Of a stretch of 64,000 nucleotides of DNA, positions 52,630-62,373 are shown piece after piece. Location of the stretch: the NCBI GenBank assembly GCA_048268005.1, contig JBLWWJ010000003.1:62001-126000 (forward strand). Direction: 5' to 3'. The stretch is from Ancylomarina sp048268005. Lineage in GTDB: Bacteria > Bacteroidota > Bacteroidia > Bacteroidales > Marinifilaceae. The notes under the pieces are model-generated. The model was not told the DNA's origin. It was given only the letters and a program-made list of their open reading frames with translations, and searched no databases. The translations under genes were made by a program, and so were the position numbers. The stretch's first letter is position 1. Each line of letters starts with the position of its first letter.

Positions 52630-54198
52630 CTAATCACGTGATTTTGTCAAGCCTTCTTTTTTCATGATCCATTTCTTCCCGCCCATATCTCGATCATAAG
52701 TATTTGTTACATTTTTCACATCATCCAAAATATCATCAACTGCTTCATCTATAAACACAGCCTTCCCTTCTGGAACTTTTAAGATGATATGTAACTTCTG
52801 ATTTCTCCACTTATCACCTTCTGGTAGGGTAAAATATTCGTCAAGAATTAATAAAGAATCCACCTGTTTCCATGAATATTTAATCTCTTCAGCATTTTCA
52901 ACGGCATCATCGTGAGTTCTTCCTCTTGAATTTTTTTTCATGATAATCTCAAAATTATCAGAACTACTTTTTTTAATATCAAGAGTCGGTTCACCTAAAA
53001 CTAGTTTTTCATCATCTTTCACTATGATTTTAACGCCATCTAAATCGACATTGGCATCGTGCCAATTAAAATCAATATTTTTCTCCGATCTTAGATAAAG
53101 TGTTTGTCCATCAAAATCATCGAGAATTTCAGTATCTGCATAAGTTGTTCCACTACTTATATATGATTTAGCCTGTGTAAGCCCTACCGAAATCATTAGA
53201 ACAATACCTCCCAGCCAAAGAGCTAAAGCAGTAAGTCCAATCGCTTTATTATTTGTTTTAAATTTCACCAACAGCTTAATTCCTACAAAAATGAGTAGTA
53301 TTAAAGGAATCCCTATAACCAGCATTAAGCCAAGAGAAAACAATTTAATTCCCATACCTGTGAAAAACATATCAGGCATAAAAGCTCCAGGAAAATGCAT
53401 CCCTGCAAACGGGCCAACAACCGTTGTTGTGAAAATAAGAGATCCCAGGAATGTTAGAAGAGAAATAAAGCCTGCTATAATCAAACCTAGACCTAATATT
53501 ATTAGTACTATTTTCAGAATTAAACGCAAAGCTGACCCAGCAAAATCGACACCTTTATCAAAACCATCTCTCACTTGAGGGCCTGTCTTTTCACGCATAT
53601 TATCGAAGTTTTTTTTCACTTCCTGGTATTCATCCTTAATTGACTTCTCAATATTGGATATATTCACCCGCTCACCTTTCATCTCAAGTTTTTGGGCTGT
53701 CGTTGTAGCTTTAGGTACTACAATCCATAAGATGATGTATAAAAGGAATGAGAATCCATAACCGAAAACAAATAGGAGAACAAAAATTAAGCGAATTACG
53801 ACCACATCGATACCAAAATAGGCTGAAATACCACTGGCAACACCACCAAATACGCGATGATCCGGATCACGAAATAATCGCCTTCTACGATAAGATCTTT
53901 TAGTTCCAGAGACTACTTCCTCTTCCTCACTATCCGTTTCAAAGATCTCCTCGGGTTTCCCCATAATTGTAATAACCTCATCAATCATCGACTCAGTTAC
54001 AACCTGATCTTTTGAGCTCAATTTTTCATTGAAGATTTCAGAAATACGTGATTCAATATCTGCTATAATCTCACGTCCCTCTTCACTAGCACCATAATGA
54101 GCATTAATGCTACGTAGATAAACCTGGAGTTTTTCGTATGCATCTTCGTCTATATGAAAGATGCTACCACTTATGTTTATTGTGAATGTCTTTTTCAT
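52630..54198 (-). CDS. Large PspC-domain membrane protein
   Basis: An N-terminal domain of about 110 residues (FTINISGSIFHIDEDAYEKL) precedes the PspC domain with DPDHRVFGGVASGISAYFGID. Several membrane segments follow to about residue 345, then a periplasmic C-terminal beta-rich domain like the putative adhesin/DUF2807 type. It is the main product of the PadR-controlled operon. PspC-family proteins sense envelope damage; the adhesin-like tail may detect ligands. Confidence 0.85.
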   Translation of the reverse strand: MKKTFTINISGSIFHIDEDAYEKLQVYLRSINAHYGASEEGREIIADIESRISEIFNEKLSSKDQVVTESMIDEVITIMGKPEEIFETDSEEEEVVSGTKRSYRRRRLFRDPDHRVFGGVASGISAYFGIDVVVIRLIFVLLFVFGYGFSFLLYIILWIVVPKATTTAQKLEMKGERVNISNIEKSIKDEYQEVKKNFDNMREKTGPQVRDGFDKGVDFAGSALRLILKIVLIILGLGLIIAGFISLLTFLGSLIFTTTVVGPFAGMHFPGAFMPDMFFTGMGIKLFSLGLMLVIGIPLILLIFVGIKLLVKFKTNNKAIGLTALALWLGGIVLMISVGLTQAKSYISSGTTYADTEILDDFDGQTLYLRSEKNIDFNWHDANVDLDGVKIIVKDDEKLVLGEPTLDIKKSSSDNFEIIMKKNSRGRTHDDAVENAEEIKYSWKQVDSLLILDEYFTLPEGDKWRNQKLHIILKVPEGKAVFIDEAVDDILDDVKNVTNTYDRDMGGKKWIMKKEGLTKSRD

Positions 54199-54299
54199 CT
54201 TTTTTTATTTTAATATTCAAAAACCAATACAAGAATTTGTAATTCTTACTCTGTTATGGCATTCTAAATAATTTCAAATACTCTTAATTATCTCGATGC

Positions 54300-54623
54300 T
54301 TAACCTTGAATGGTTGTAACTGCATCTACAAGTTCTTGCCATGAACCATCTAGTTCCCCAAGAAAATCTCTACCAGTATCGGTAATTCCATAATACTTAC
54401 GAGGAGGTCCTTGAGTCGATTCTTCCCAGCGATAGCTGAGTAATCCGGCATTTTTAAGGCGAGTTAGTAATGGATATAATGTTCCTTCCACAACAATCAT
54501 CTTCGCCTCCTTAAGCTTCTTTATAATATCGGAAGCGTAAGCGTCATTTTTAGAGAGTATGGAAAGGATACAATATTCCAATACTCCTTTTCGCATCTGG
54601 GCTTTCGTATTTTCTATCTTCAT
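54300..54623 (-). CDS. PadR-family transcriptional regulator
   Basis: At 107 residues it has a winged helix with LEYCILSILSKNDAYASDIIKKL and GTLYPLLTRLKNAGLL, both characteristic of PadR. These regulators bind DNA as dimers and often repress their own operon. It precedes the large PspC gene by 101 bases and follows a small secreted-protein gene by 12 bases, so it is likely the operon's controller. Confidence 0.92.
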   Translation of the reverse strand: MKIENTKAQMRKGVLEYCILSILSKNDAYASDIIKKLKEAKMIVVEGTLYPLLTRLKNAGLLSYRWEESTQGPPRKYYGITDTGRDFLGELDGSWQELVDAVTTIQG

Positions 54624-54635
54624 TTGGAATATGTT

Positions 54636-54992
54636 TTAAATTCTTGTTTGAATTATTACTGTCTTGTTTCTAAAAGTCTTCTTTCTAATTTTCTTTAAAG
54701 AGCTTCGATTCATTTGATTGGCCGAATCCTTAGAACTCTTCATCTTACTTTTAATATCAAGTTTGTTTTTTAAACTGTCTCCTTTAGGTGTATTGTTCTC
54801 ATCTGATGACCAATCAGATTCAAAAAAATAATCTAAACTAAACCAGTTATTGAGTGTGTACTGCGTATCTGTTTCCAATAGATTAAGACATGGATAACCA
54901 GATTGAATCATTTGTGATTTTAAATTTGTTGAACTAATGCAGAATCCGATCAGCATGCTAATCATCAGAATTCTATTCATTCTCGTTTTCAT
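54636..54992 (-). CDS. Small secreted hypothetical protein heading the PadR operon
   Basis: A 118-residue protein with a signal-like N terminus (MNRILMISMLIGFCISSTNL) and a lysine/serine-rich C-terminal half (KKIRKKTFRNKTVII). No homology is recognised. It is the promoter-proximal gene, only 12 bases from padR, so it is presumably repressed and induced with it. Confidence 0.55.
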   Translation of the reverse strand: MKTRMNRILMISMLIGFCISSTNLKSQMIQSGYPCLNLLETDTQYTLNNWFSLDYFFESDWSSDENNTPKGDSLKNKLDIKSKMKSSKDSANQMNRSSLKKIRKKTFRNKTVIIQTRI

Positions 54993-55298
54993 TACAGATA
55001 TATTTTAATACAATACCATCTCAAACACACTTGCTTGTTATACAAATATACGTATTAAAAATAGTAATATGCAATACATAGTACCATTAGAAACTAACAC
55101 AAAACCCTGAAAAGCCCATTTAAATTGAGTTTTCAGAGTTTATTTTTTTTGAAAAAAATATTTAAAGGTTCAAATAAGTACTTTATTTGATGCCAATTAT
55201 GAGTTTAAAATCATTCAATACGTCAAAAGATGAAAATAAAAAGCAAAAAAAAAGACCTAAGCAATGCTTAGGTCTTTAGATCTATATTAAATCAAAAT
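54993..55298. other. 306-bp gap with probable PadR operator
   Basis: The gap upstream of the PadR operon has the dyad TATGCAATACATA (55068-55080) and ATACGTAT (55048-55055). Such dyads resemble PadR sites (ATGT...ACAT type), suggesting autoregulation; this is inference. The right end contains the terminator at 55245-55277. Confidence 0.35.
55245..55277 (-). terminator. Terminator for the DUF4625 lipoprotein gene
   Basis: AAAGACCTAAGC pairs perfectly with GCTTAGGTCTTT around AAT; on the minus strand a T-run follows. Confidence 0.9.
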
Positions 55299-55745
55299 TT
55301 ACTCAACTTTGATATAAAAGGTCTTTGTTGTAGGATTATCAGAATTGTCTATTACAGTACAAGTCATAGTATATTCATTTGCTGGAGCACCAGCTAAAGT
55401 TTCTATTGAAAAGCTAACATTAGATTTAGACTTGTCCAAAACTGATGCAGAACCTGGCTTTTTACTGTTTAACTTTTCATTGAAATCTAAAATGAAATCA
55501 TTAACTGTTTTAGCCTTTTCCTTAAGATTTGTAAAAGCAATTGACTTCATTTTTGCATTATCACTCAAAGTACCACTAAAAGTAATCGTTCCTCCTGCTG
55601 TAATAGTAGTTGGAGCATCAGCGTTTGTACTTGGACTTGTGAAATTTACCGTTGGAGCAGTTGTGTCAGGGTCACTTCCACTGCTCCCACAACTTAACAT
55701 TCCTAGTGCAAAAAGAAGTACTAAAGCGTAATTTAAGAATCTCAT
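55299..55745 (-). CDS. DUF4625-like lipoprotein
   Basis: The signal MRFLNYALVLLFALGMLSC has a lipobox cysteine at C19, then a Gly/Ser linker and an Ig-like beta fold with TAPTVNFTSPS, GGTITFSGTLSDNA and YTMTCTVIDNSDN. This is the DUF4625 pattern of Bacteroidota lipoproteins. It is likely surface-exposed; the role is unknown. Confidence 0.75.
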   Translation of the reverse strand: MRFLNYALVLLFALGMLSCGSSGSDPDTTAPTVNFTSPSTNADAPTTITAGGTITFSGTLSDNAKMKSIAFTNLKEKAKTVNDFILDFNEKLNSKKPGSASVLDKSKSNVSFSIETLAGAPANEYTMTCTVIDNSDNPTTKTFYIKVE

Positions 55746-55812
55746 AATTAATATTTATTTAGTAGGTTAGATTTCTATTAGCAGAACATAAAATTACACT
55801 ATATGCATCATA

Positions 55813-57105
55813 TTAACAAGCTACAATCAAGAAATAATTCTTTTTCCCTTTCTGAACAAGTAAATACTTATCTGCGATAAGGTGCTCTTTTGTTACGACT
55901 AATTCTGCATTAGGTTCCTTCTCCTTATTTAGACTGATCGCATTTCCTTTGAACAAGCGTCTTAATTCACCTTTCGATGGAAAAACTTCTGCCTTAACCG
56001 CTAGCAATTCTACAACATCAATCCCATTTTCAAATTCTGATTTATCAACATTGAACTGGGGTACACCTTCGAATACTGAAAGAAAGGTATCTTCATCAAG
56101 CTTACGCAAGGCATCAGCAGTAGCACGACCAAATAATATTTGAGATGCCTCAACAGCCATATTATAATCCGCTTCAGAGTGAATCATGATGGTTACTTCT
56201 TTAGCCAAACGCTGTTGTAATTTACGTAAGTGCGGAGCTTCCTTATGCTCTTCAACTAAGGCAGCCACTTCTTCACGTGAAATAAGAGTAAAAATCTTAA
56301 TATATTTCTCTGCATCAGCATCCGTTGTATTCAACCAAAACTGATAAAATTTATATGGTGAAGTGTATTTAGGATCAAGCCAAATATTTCCTGATTCTGT
56401 TTTACCAAACTTACCTCCATCGGCTTTAGTAATCAAAGGACAAGTAATTGCCCAAGCCTGACCACCTTCTTTACGACGAACCAATTCTGTTCCTGTGGTA
56501 ATATTTCCCCACTGATCAGATCCACCCATCTGAAGTTTACAATTCTTCGATTTATATAATTCTAAAAAGTCATTTCCTTGAACCAACTGATAAGTAAACT
56601 CGGTAAAAGACATACCTGTTTTCGACTCTGAAGACAATCTCTTCTTCACAGAATCTTTACTCATCATATAATTCACTGTGATATGCTTTCCAATATCACG
56701 AATAAAATCAAGGAATGAAAAATCCTTCATCCAATCATAGTTATTCACCATTTCAGCTGCATTAGCAGCATCTGAGTCGAAATCCAGGAATCCTGAAAGT
56801 TGATTTTTTAAACAGTCTTGATTGTGACGCAATGTTTTCTCATCAAGTAAATTTCTTTCTTGTGATTTTCCTGAAGGATCGCCAATCATACCTGTAGCAC
56901 CACCTACCAAAACGATTGGCTTGTGACCCGCTACCTGAAAATGCTTAAGCATCATAACACCTACTAGGTGTCCAATATGCAAAGAATCAGCAGTAGGATC
57001 GATTCCCACATATGCCGATGTCAATTCTTTCTCCAACTGTTCTTCTATACCCGGCATCATATCGTGAATCATGCCACGCCACTGTAATTCTTCTATAAAA
57101 CTCAT
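55813..57105 (-). CDS. tyrS: Tyrosyl-tRNA synthetase
   Basis: The HIGH motif is HIGH at 43-46 in SLHIGHLVGVMM, the tyrosine pocket is GIDPTADS, and the KMSKS equivalent is KFGKT (in GGKFGKTESGN), as normal for bacterial TyrRS. An S4-like RNA-binding domain lies at the C terminus. The 430-residue length is usual. It charges tRNA-Tyr. Confidence 0.97.
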   Translation of the reverse strand: MSFIEELQWRGMIHDMMPGIEEQLEKELTSAYVGIDPTADSLHIGHLVGVMMLKHFQVAGHKPIVLVGGATGMIGDPSGKSQERNLLDEKTLRHNQDCLKNQLSGFLDFDSDAANAAEMVNNYDWMKDFSFLDFIRDIGKHITVNYMMSKDSVKKRLSSESKTGMSFTEFTYQLVQGNDFLELYKSKNCKLQMGGSDQWGNITTGTELVRRKEGGQAWAITCPLITKADGGKFGKTESGNIWLDPKYTSPYKFYQFWLNTTDADAEKYIKIFTLISREEVAALVEEHKEAPHLRKLQQRLAKEVTIMIHSEADYNMAVEASQILFGRATADALRKLDEDTFLSVFEGVPQFNVDKSEFENGIDVVELLAVKAEVFPSKGELRRLFKGNAISLNKEKEPNAELVVTKEHLIADKYLLVQKGKKNYFLIVAC

Positions 57106-57207
57106 TTTGCTTATTATTTTTGACCGAATTGGTACGTAATATTCTATAATTAATTTTGAATGGCAAAGATAAGAATTTTACCCTCTTATCATCCTGATAT
57201 CTATTAT

Positions 57208-58317
57208 CTATTCTACAGCCATGGAAATCAAACTATAAAGAACTCCTGAAATGAGTAAAATATTGTAAAAAAAAGAGAGCAATAAAAATTTGATTAAGGT
57301 CTTAAACCAAGATTGTCTGTAATAAAACTTTAGAGCTAGAAACAACTGTAGTGGTATCAGTAAATAGAGATAAAAGGCAAATGGATATATAGCCTTAATT
57401 CCTGTCATAATAAGTAATTCACTCACGATCACCACAACAAAAATAAAGGAGTGGAAGTTTAAAGATATTAATAGATGTTCCAGTAAGTAACGTTTTCGTC
57501 GGATATAAAACAAGGCTAAAAACAAAGCAAAAAGAGGCAGTATCAATAATAATGTCTGGGACAATTTTTTAAAGGCATTATCCATCATTAATGTGGGATT
57601 TAAACGCCACATATTAAGCAAGTTCTTTAACTCTGCATTTATAACTTTATTTCCATTCTTCACATATATCGGAGAAGGTGTTGTATCTATCTTAGAAATC
57701 GAATCTGTATTTAATGTCTTTACCTTAGTATTAGAAAGTATCGCATCTACTTTCGTAACCGAATCTATATTTAACGTAAGCACATCATTCTTAAATAAAA
57801 AATTTTTAGTCAGACTATCTCTAACTAGACTATCATCTTCTATATTGTCACCATCGAGTATCTTATCAAAATAAGACAAGATTTGAACCTCCTTACCTTC
57901 ATCATTCTTAAAGGTTAAGTTTTTTTCAGAATCCGTTTCAGGCTTGTGATTATGAGAAAGTAATAAAAATGCAAAAAATGTTAGAAACAGATATAAGCGA
58001 AAAGGTGGTGTGTATCGAGCTCTTCTTCCTCTCATAAATTCCTTTGTCAGATAACCTGGCCTTACAAAAAGAGGAACCAGTGTGTGAAAGAATTTATTAT
58101 CCAGAGATAATGCGTCGCCTAAAGATTCTGAAACAACACTAAAAAATGGTCTATGAAAATCTTTTGCCGATTGCCCGCAATTGGTACAAAATTTCCCATC
58201 TACCGGATAGTCACAATTACTACAAAGACCAGTGAAATGAAACTTCTTTCGAACAGGAAGTTTTTTGATATATTTTGTAATCTTGGCTCCTTGTTTTTTT
58301 ATAAGATTGGTTTGCAT
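57208..58317 (-). CDS. DUF3667-like zinc-ribbon membrane protein
   Basis: A zinc ribbon CSNCDYPVDGKFCTNCGQ near the N terminus is followed by the conserved RPFFSVVSESLGDALSLDNKF-like segment, then membrane helices (about 110-130 and 250 to the end). This matches the DUF3667 family, whose function is unknown. It follows the CvpA gene by 11 bases and so is co-transcribed with it, perhaps with tyrS 102 bases further on. Confidence 0.8.
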   Translation of the reverse strand: MQTNLIKKQGAKITKYIKKLPVRKKFHFTGLCSNCDYPVDGKFCTNCGQSAKDFHRPFFSVVSESLGDALSLDNKFFHTLVPLFVRPGYLTKEFMRGRRARYTPPFRLYLFLTFFAFLLLSHNHKPETDSEKNLTFKNDEGKEVQILSYFDKILDGDNIEDDSLVRDSLTKNFLFKNDVLTLNIDSVTKVDAILSNTKVKTLNTDSISKIDTTPSPIYVKNGNKVINAELKNLLNMWRLNPTLMMDNAFKKLSQTLLLILPLFALFLALFYIRRKRYLLEHLLISLNFHSFIFVVVIVSELLIMTGIKAIYPFAFYLYLLIPLQLFLALKFYYRQSWFKTLIKFLLLSFFYNILLISGVLYSLISMAVE

Positions 58318-58328
58318 TCAAATATCTG

Positions 58329-58877
58329 TTAGATGTTTTTCAAACTATCTGTCCCCTGCTTAATCTTATCCTCAATTTTTTCCTTTGTCGATGAGAAATC
58401 TGAATCGAAGAAATCAAAAATAGAATCAGAAATATAGGTCATGGGTTCATACAAAAGACTCTCTTTTTTCTTCTCCTCAGAAATAAAACTAAACCTATCA
58501 TTCACATAATTAACCAGATGCACAACAATACTCAGTATCAAAATTCCTTTCAACAAACCAAAAGCCAGACCCAAAAGTCGATTAACGAAGCCTAAAGCAA
58601 CAGCCTCAACAACTTTATCCATCACTCTACCAATCAAATTAACTCCAATAACGATAACGATAAAGGTCACTATAAAGGAAATATATTCCATATAATGAGA
58701 TTCATATTTAAAGGTATCTTGAATGATTTCAGCTGTAAAATCGGAAAAATGAATGGCTCCATAAACCCCTAAAATAAGAGCGACTAAAGTTGCTACTTCG
58801 TATATGAAACCTTTTGTAAAACCTTTATACATGGCATAAATCAAAGGAATACCAATAATAATATCGAGTACATTCAT
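58329..58877 (-). CDS. CvpA-family membrane protein
   Basis: The 182-residue protein has four membrane segments with the CvpA signature NVLDIIIGIPLIYAMYKGFTKG at the start and RLLGLAFGLLKGILILS in the last. CvpA was first linked to colicin V production and later to envelope homeostasis. It heads a transcription unit with the DUF3667-like gene. Confidence 0.88.
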   Translation of the reverse strand: MNVLDIIIGIPLIYAMYKGFTKGFIYEVATLVALILGVYGAIHFSDFTAEIIQDTFKYESHYMEYISFIVTFIVIVIGVNLIGRVMDKVVEAVALGFVNRLLGLAFGLLKGILILSIVVHLVNYVNDRFSFISEEKKKESLLYEPMTYISDSIFDFFDSDFSSTKEKIEDKIKQGTDSLKNI

Positions 58878-59022
58878 TGAAATGAGATTGAAATAAATAC
58901 AAGTGATCGTTTAAACAGATCAAATATATAGAAAAAGTAGACATAATGAACAGGTTTTAAACTCGTAGAAAAAATAGAGAAATGAAATATTTTTAAAATT
59001 TCTTTTTGTGACTAAGGTTTCA

Positions 59023-59030
59023 TAATTTTG
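59023..59030 (+). promoter_or_regulatory. -7 element TAATTTTG before trpS
   Basis: A perfect TAnnTTTG lies 54 bases before the trpS start. The -33 element is not well placed. Confidence 0.4.
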
Positions 59031-59084
59031 CGTGATTAATTAATTTTTCACAGCTCACAGAAGAGCTATTAACTTAATATTAAT

Positions 59085-60074
59085 ATGAATACAGTAGTAA
59101 GTGGAATCCGATCAACAGGTAATTTGCACCTGGGGAACTATTTCGGTGCCATAAAGAACTTTGTGCAAATGCAGAATGACAACAATTGCTTTTTCTTTAT
59201 TGCAGACTGGCATTCCCTGACTACACATCCGACTCCTGCCGATCTTCACAATAATGTAAGAAACGTATTGGCTGAATACCTTGCTTGTGGAATCGATCCT
59301 GAAAAGGCTTGCATCTACGTACAAAGCGATGTTCCAGAGATTACTGAATTGTATCTTTTGATGAATATGAATGCTTATTTGGGTGAGTTGGAACGTACAA
59401 CATCATTTAAAGATAAAGCACGTAAACAACCGGAGAATGTAAATGCTGGTTTGTTGACTTATCCTGTTTTGATGGCAGCTGATATTCTAATTCATAGAGC
59501 AAAACAAGTCCCTGTTGGAAAAGATCAAGAGCAGAATCTAGAGATGGCTCGCAAATTCGCTAAGAGATTTAATAACACCTACGGTGAAGAATTATTCCCT
59601 ATTCCACAACCTTATTCATTTACAGGTGAATTTATTAAGATTCCTGGTCTTGATGGTTCAGGGAAAATGGGTAAATCAGAAGGTAATGCAATTGGTTTGA
59701 TTGAAGATCCAAAAACGATTCGTAAAAAAGTAATGAAAGCTGTTTCAGACAGTGGTCCAACTGAAATGAATCAGGAAAAACCTGAGGCGATTCAGAACCT
59801 GTTTACTTTGATGGATGTTGTATCAACAAAAGATACTTATGATTTCTTCAACGATAAATACAACAATTGTGAAATTCGCTATGGCGATTTGAAAAAGCAA
59901 TTGGCTGAAGATATTATCAACTTTAATGCGCCTATTCGTGAGCGATTCTTAGAAATTTCTCAAGATGATGAATACCTAAGAAGAGTGACTAAACTTGGTG
60001 CTGAGCAAGCTCGCGAGAGTGCTGCAAAAACCTTAGCAGAAGCTAGAAGACTAATGGGTTTTAGAAAATTCTAA
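59085..60074 (+). CDS. trpS: Tryptophanyl-tRNA synthetase
   Basis: The start MNTVVSGIRSTGNLHLGNYFG carries the TGNLHLGNY class I signature, and KMGKSEGNAIG is the second ATP motif. The 329-residue length is standard. It charges tRNA-Trp in the cytoplasm. A terminator follows. Confidence 0.97.
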   Translation: MNTVVSGIRSTGNLHLGNYFGAIKNFVQMQNDNNCFFFIADWHSLTTHPTPADLHNNVRNVLAEYLACGIDPEKACIYVQSDVPEITELYLLMNMNAYLGELERTTSFKDKARKQPENVNAGLLTYPVLMAADILIHRAKQVPVGKDQEQNLEMARKFAKRFNNTYGEELFPIPQPYSFTGEFIKIPGLDGSGKMGKSEGNAIGLIEDPKTIRKKVMKAVSDSGPTEMNQEKPEAIQNLFTLMDVVSTKDTYDFFNDKYNNCEIRYGDLKKQLAEDIINFNAPIRERFLEISQDDEYLRRVTKLGAEQARESAAKTLAEARRLMGFRKF

Positions 60075-60098
60075 ATCGATTTTAGATATGATTTTAAG

Positions 60099-60128
60099 AA
60101 GCGTTATCCTTATCGATAGCGCTTTTTT
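60099..60128 (+). terminator. Terminator after trpS
   Basis: AAGCGTTATC pairs with GATAGCGCTT (one G-U) followed by T residues. Confidence 0.8.
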
Positions 60129-60152
60129 CGTTCCTATTCTTTTATTCATCTA

Positions 60153-60190
60153 CAAAAAAAGGCCTCTGACACTAATGCATCAGAGGCCTT
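60153..60190 (-). terminator. Terminator of the Na/Pi cotransporter gene
   Basis: AAGGCCTCTGA pairs perfectly with TCAGAGGCCTT; the minus strand then has T residues. It lies about 20 bases after the stop. Confidence 0.9.
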
Positions 60191-60208
60191 CTAAAATTGT
60201 ATTATCAA

Positions 60209-61924
60209 TTAGTCTCTAATCTCATGTATCGATTGAGAGATATTGATACAGTAATCACCAATTTTCTCGCATTCTGAGAAAATATCGTTATAAATGATTC
60301 CTGCTTTATATTCGTATTTCTTTTCTTTCACATCACTTAAGTGTTGCTGCTTAAGAATGGTACGGAATTCATCAATTTCCTTTTCAGCTTCGTAAGCTTT
60401 CTTAGTTAAAACTTCTTCAAAATCTGTTTCAGTATTATTGAACATGATTATTAAAGCCTCATCAACCAATTCGAACATTTTATTCAAATTATCACGAACT
60501 TCTTGAGGAAACCAGGCTTTTTGCTCTCTCTTACGATGCAAGGCCTTTGTAATATTAAGCATAGAATCACCCATACTTTCAATATCATCAACCATCTTGA
60601 AGAAAGCACGAACTCGTTTTGAACTCACAGGACTCAAACGTGTTTCAGAAACCTTAGTTAGGTAATCTGCAATCTGAATCTCCATATCATCATTCTCATC
60701 CTCTAGCTTATCAACCTTTTCGTAAAGCTTATTGAAATTCTTATCGTTGGTTTCGTTAAAAGCATCTTTCACATAACTAAACATTTTTTTAGTATGCTTG
60801 GCATAAAGACTAATTTCCATTTTTGCCTGGAATAATGAAGCTTCCGGAGTGGACAACATACCTGTTTTAATATGTTGCAACTTGAACTCCTCCTCTTCAC
60901 TTTCGTCTGTAGGGACCAATTTTGTCACAATCTTAACAATGAATCTCGCGAACCAAATCATGATCAACACATTCATTACATTAAAAATTGTATGGAATAA
61001 TGATAATGATACCGGTACAGCTGCGATTGTTTCTTTAGCCATAGCAGGATCTGTTTCCAGTGGGTTTCCACCACCAAGCCACATATTAAGAACTGCTATC
61101 CCTTCAAGGAAATATGGAAGAATCATCAACATCCAAAGCACACCTACGGTATTAAATATCAAGTGAGCACGGGCAGCTCTTTTTGCAGATGTATTAGCTA
61201 CCATGGCAGCAAGGTTAGCTGTAATGGTTGTACCAATATTCTCACCAAGTACCATGGCCGCAGCCATTTCAAAACTAATCCATCCACTGTTACACATAAC
61301 CAAAGTAAGTGCCATTGTAGCCGATGAAGATTGAATTAAAACAGTAAGAACGGTACCAATACCTGCAAATAGTAAATATGATCCAAAACCTAAATCGGTA
61401 TAAGCTGTTAAGAAATTTAAAATTGCCGGGTTGTTTTTGATATCTGGCATGGACTCCTTCAAAAACTGAAGACCAATGAATAGTAAAGCAAAACCAATAA
61501 CCAACTCTCCCCAGTTCTTTCTTGAACGGTTACTTGAAAATAATAAAGGCAAACTCAAGCCAATTAATGGTAGTGAGATTGCACTCATACTCACTTTAAA
61601 ACCAAGCAGAGAAATCAACCAAGCTGTAATTGTGGTACCAATATTGGCTCCCATAATCACACCAACAGACTCTACTAATGAAAGTAAACCCGCATTTACA
61701 AAACTTACAACCATTACGGTTGTGGCCGATGATGACTGAATAAGCGCAGTAATTAATACGCCCGTCATAACACCCTTCACTCGATTTGATGTCATCGCTG
61801 ACAAAATCGATCTCATCTTCTCTCCAGCAACTTTTTGTAAAGCCTCACTCATTAATTTCATTCCATAAAGGAATAATCCTAAGGACCCTATGAGTGTTAG
61901 GAAATCACCTAAACCGTAATTCAT
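60209..61924 (-). CDS. Na+/phosphate cotransporter with PhoU-like tail
   Basis: The membrane half (residues 1-330) has two inverted Na/Pi repeats, each with QSSSAT (IQSSSATTVMVV and IQSSSATMALTL) and a GANIGTTIT/GENIGTTIT segment. The C-terminal 220 residues are helical PhoU-like (EIQIADYLTKVSE and EKEIDEFRTIL). This is the NptA/YjbB-type sodium phosphate transporter seen in many bacteria. It sits alone between two terminators. Confidence 0.9.
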   Translation of the reverse strand: MNYGLGDFLTLIGSLGLFLYGMKLMSEALQKVAGEKMRSILSAMTSNRVKGVMTGVLITALIQSSSATTVMVVSFVNAGLLSLVESVGVIMGANIGTTITAWLISLLGFKVSMSAISLPLIGLSLPLLFSSNRSRKNWGELVIGFALLFIGLQFLKESMPDIKNNPAILNFLTAYTDLGFGSYLLFAGIGTVLTVLIQSSSATMALTLVMCNSGWISFEMAAAMVLGENIGTTITANLAAMVANTSAKRAARAHLIFNTVGVLWMLMILPYFLEGIAVLNMWLGGGNPLETDPAMAKETIAAVPVSLSLFHTIFNVMNVLIMIWFARFIVKIVTKLVPTDESEEEEFKLQHIKTGMLSTPEASLFQAKMEISLYAKHTKKMFSYVKDAFNETNDKNFNKLYEKVDKLEDENDDMEIQIADYLTKVSETRLSPVSSKRVRAFFKMVDDIESMGDSMLNITKALHRKREQKAWFPQEVRDNLNKMFELVDEALIIMFNNTETDFEEVLTKKAYEAEKEIDEFRTILKQQHLSDVKEKKYEYKAGIIYNDIFSECEKIGDYCINISQSIHEIRD

Positions 61925-62373
61925 AATTAGTCTAAATTTATTTGTTTTTCAATTGATTAGTTCACTTTTTCAGCGTGGCAAAAATATACCTTATTTGGAA
62001 ATCTCCTAATGTTTCAAAACAAAAAAACCATTTGTTAACATTAACTTAACCTTGGCTTGAAGTTTAACTAATTTTAAATATTCATCTTTTCTGTTTTTCA
62101 ATATCACAAAGTCAAACTATAACATTTATTACCAACAACTTACCAGTTTGTCAAAATAAATTCATTATCAAAAGGTCTTGTATTTTAAAGACTTTAAATT
62201 TTTAAGATTCATTCACTATCGATAAGCCAGATAAGCTTTTGAAATAAAAATATTAAGTCGTAATTTCGCCTCTCAAGTGTTTGCTCATTTAATATGACTA
62301 ATATCAAACTGACAACCAGTCATATAAACAAACACTAACATCATCAAGAGTAAGATTCAAAGATAGATTTAGG
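61925..62373. other. 449-bp divergent gap
   Basis: The gap separates the Na/Pi cotransporter (minus) from the MMPL transporter (plus). It is AT-rich with repeated TTAAC words (near 62035-62049) but no clear promoter consensus or gene. The two promoters must lie here. Confidence 0.35.
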
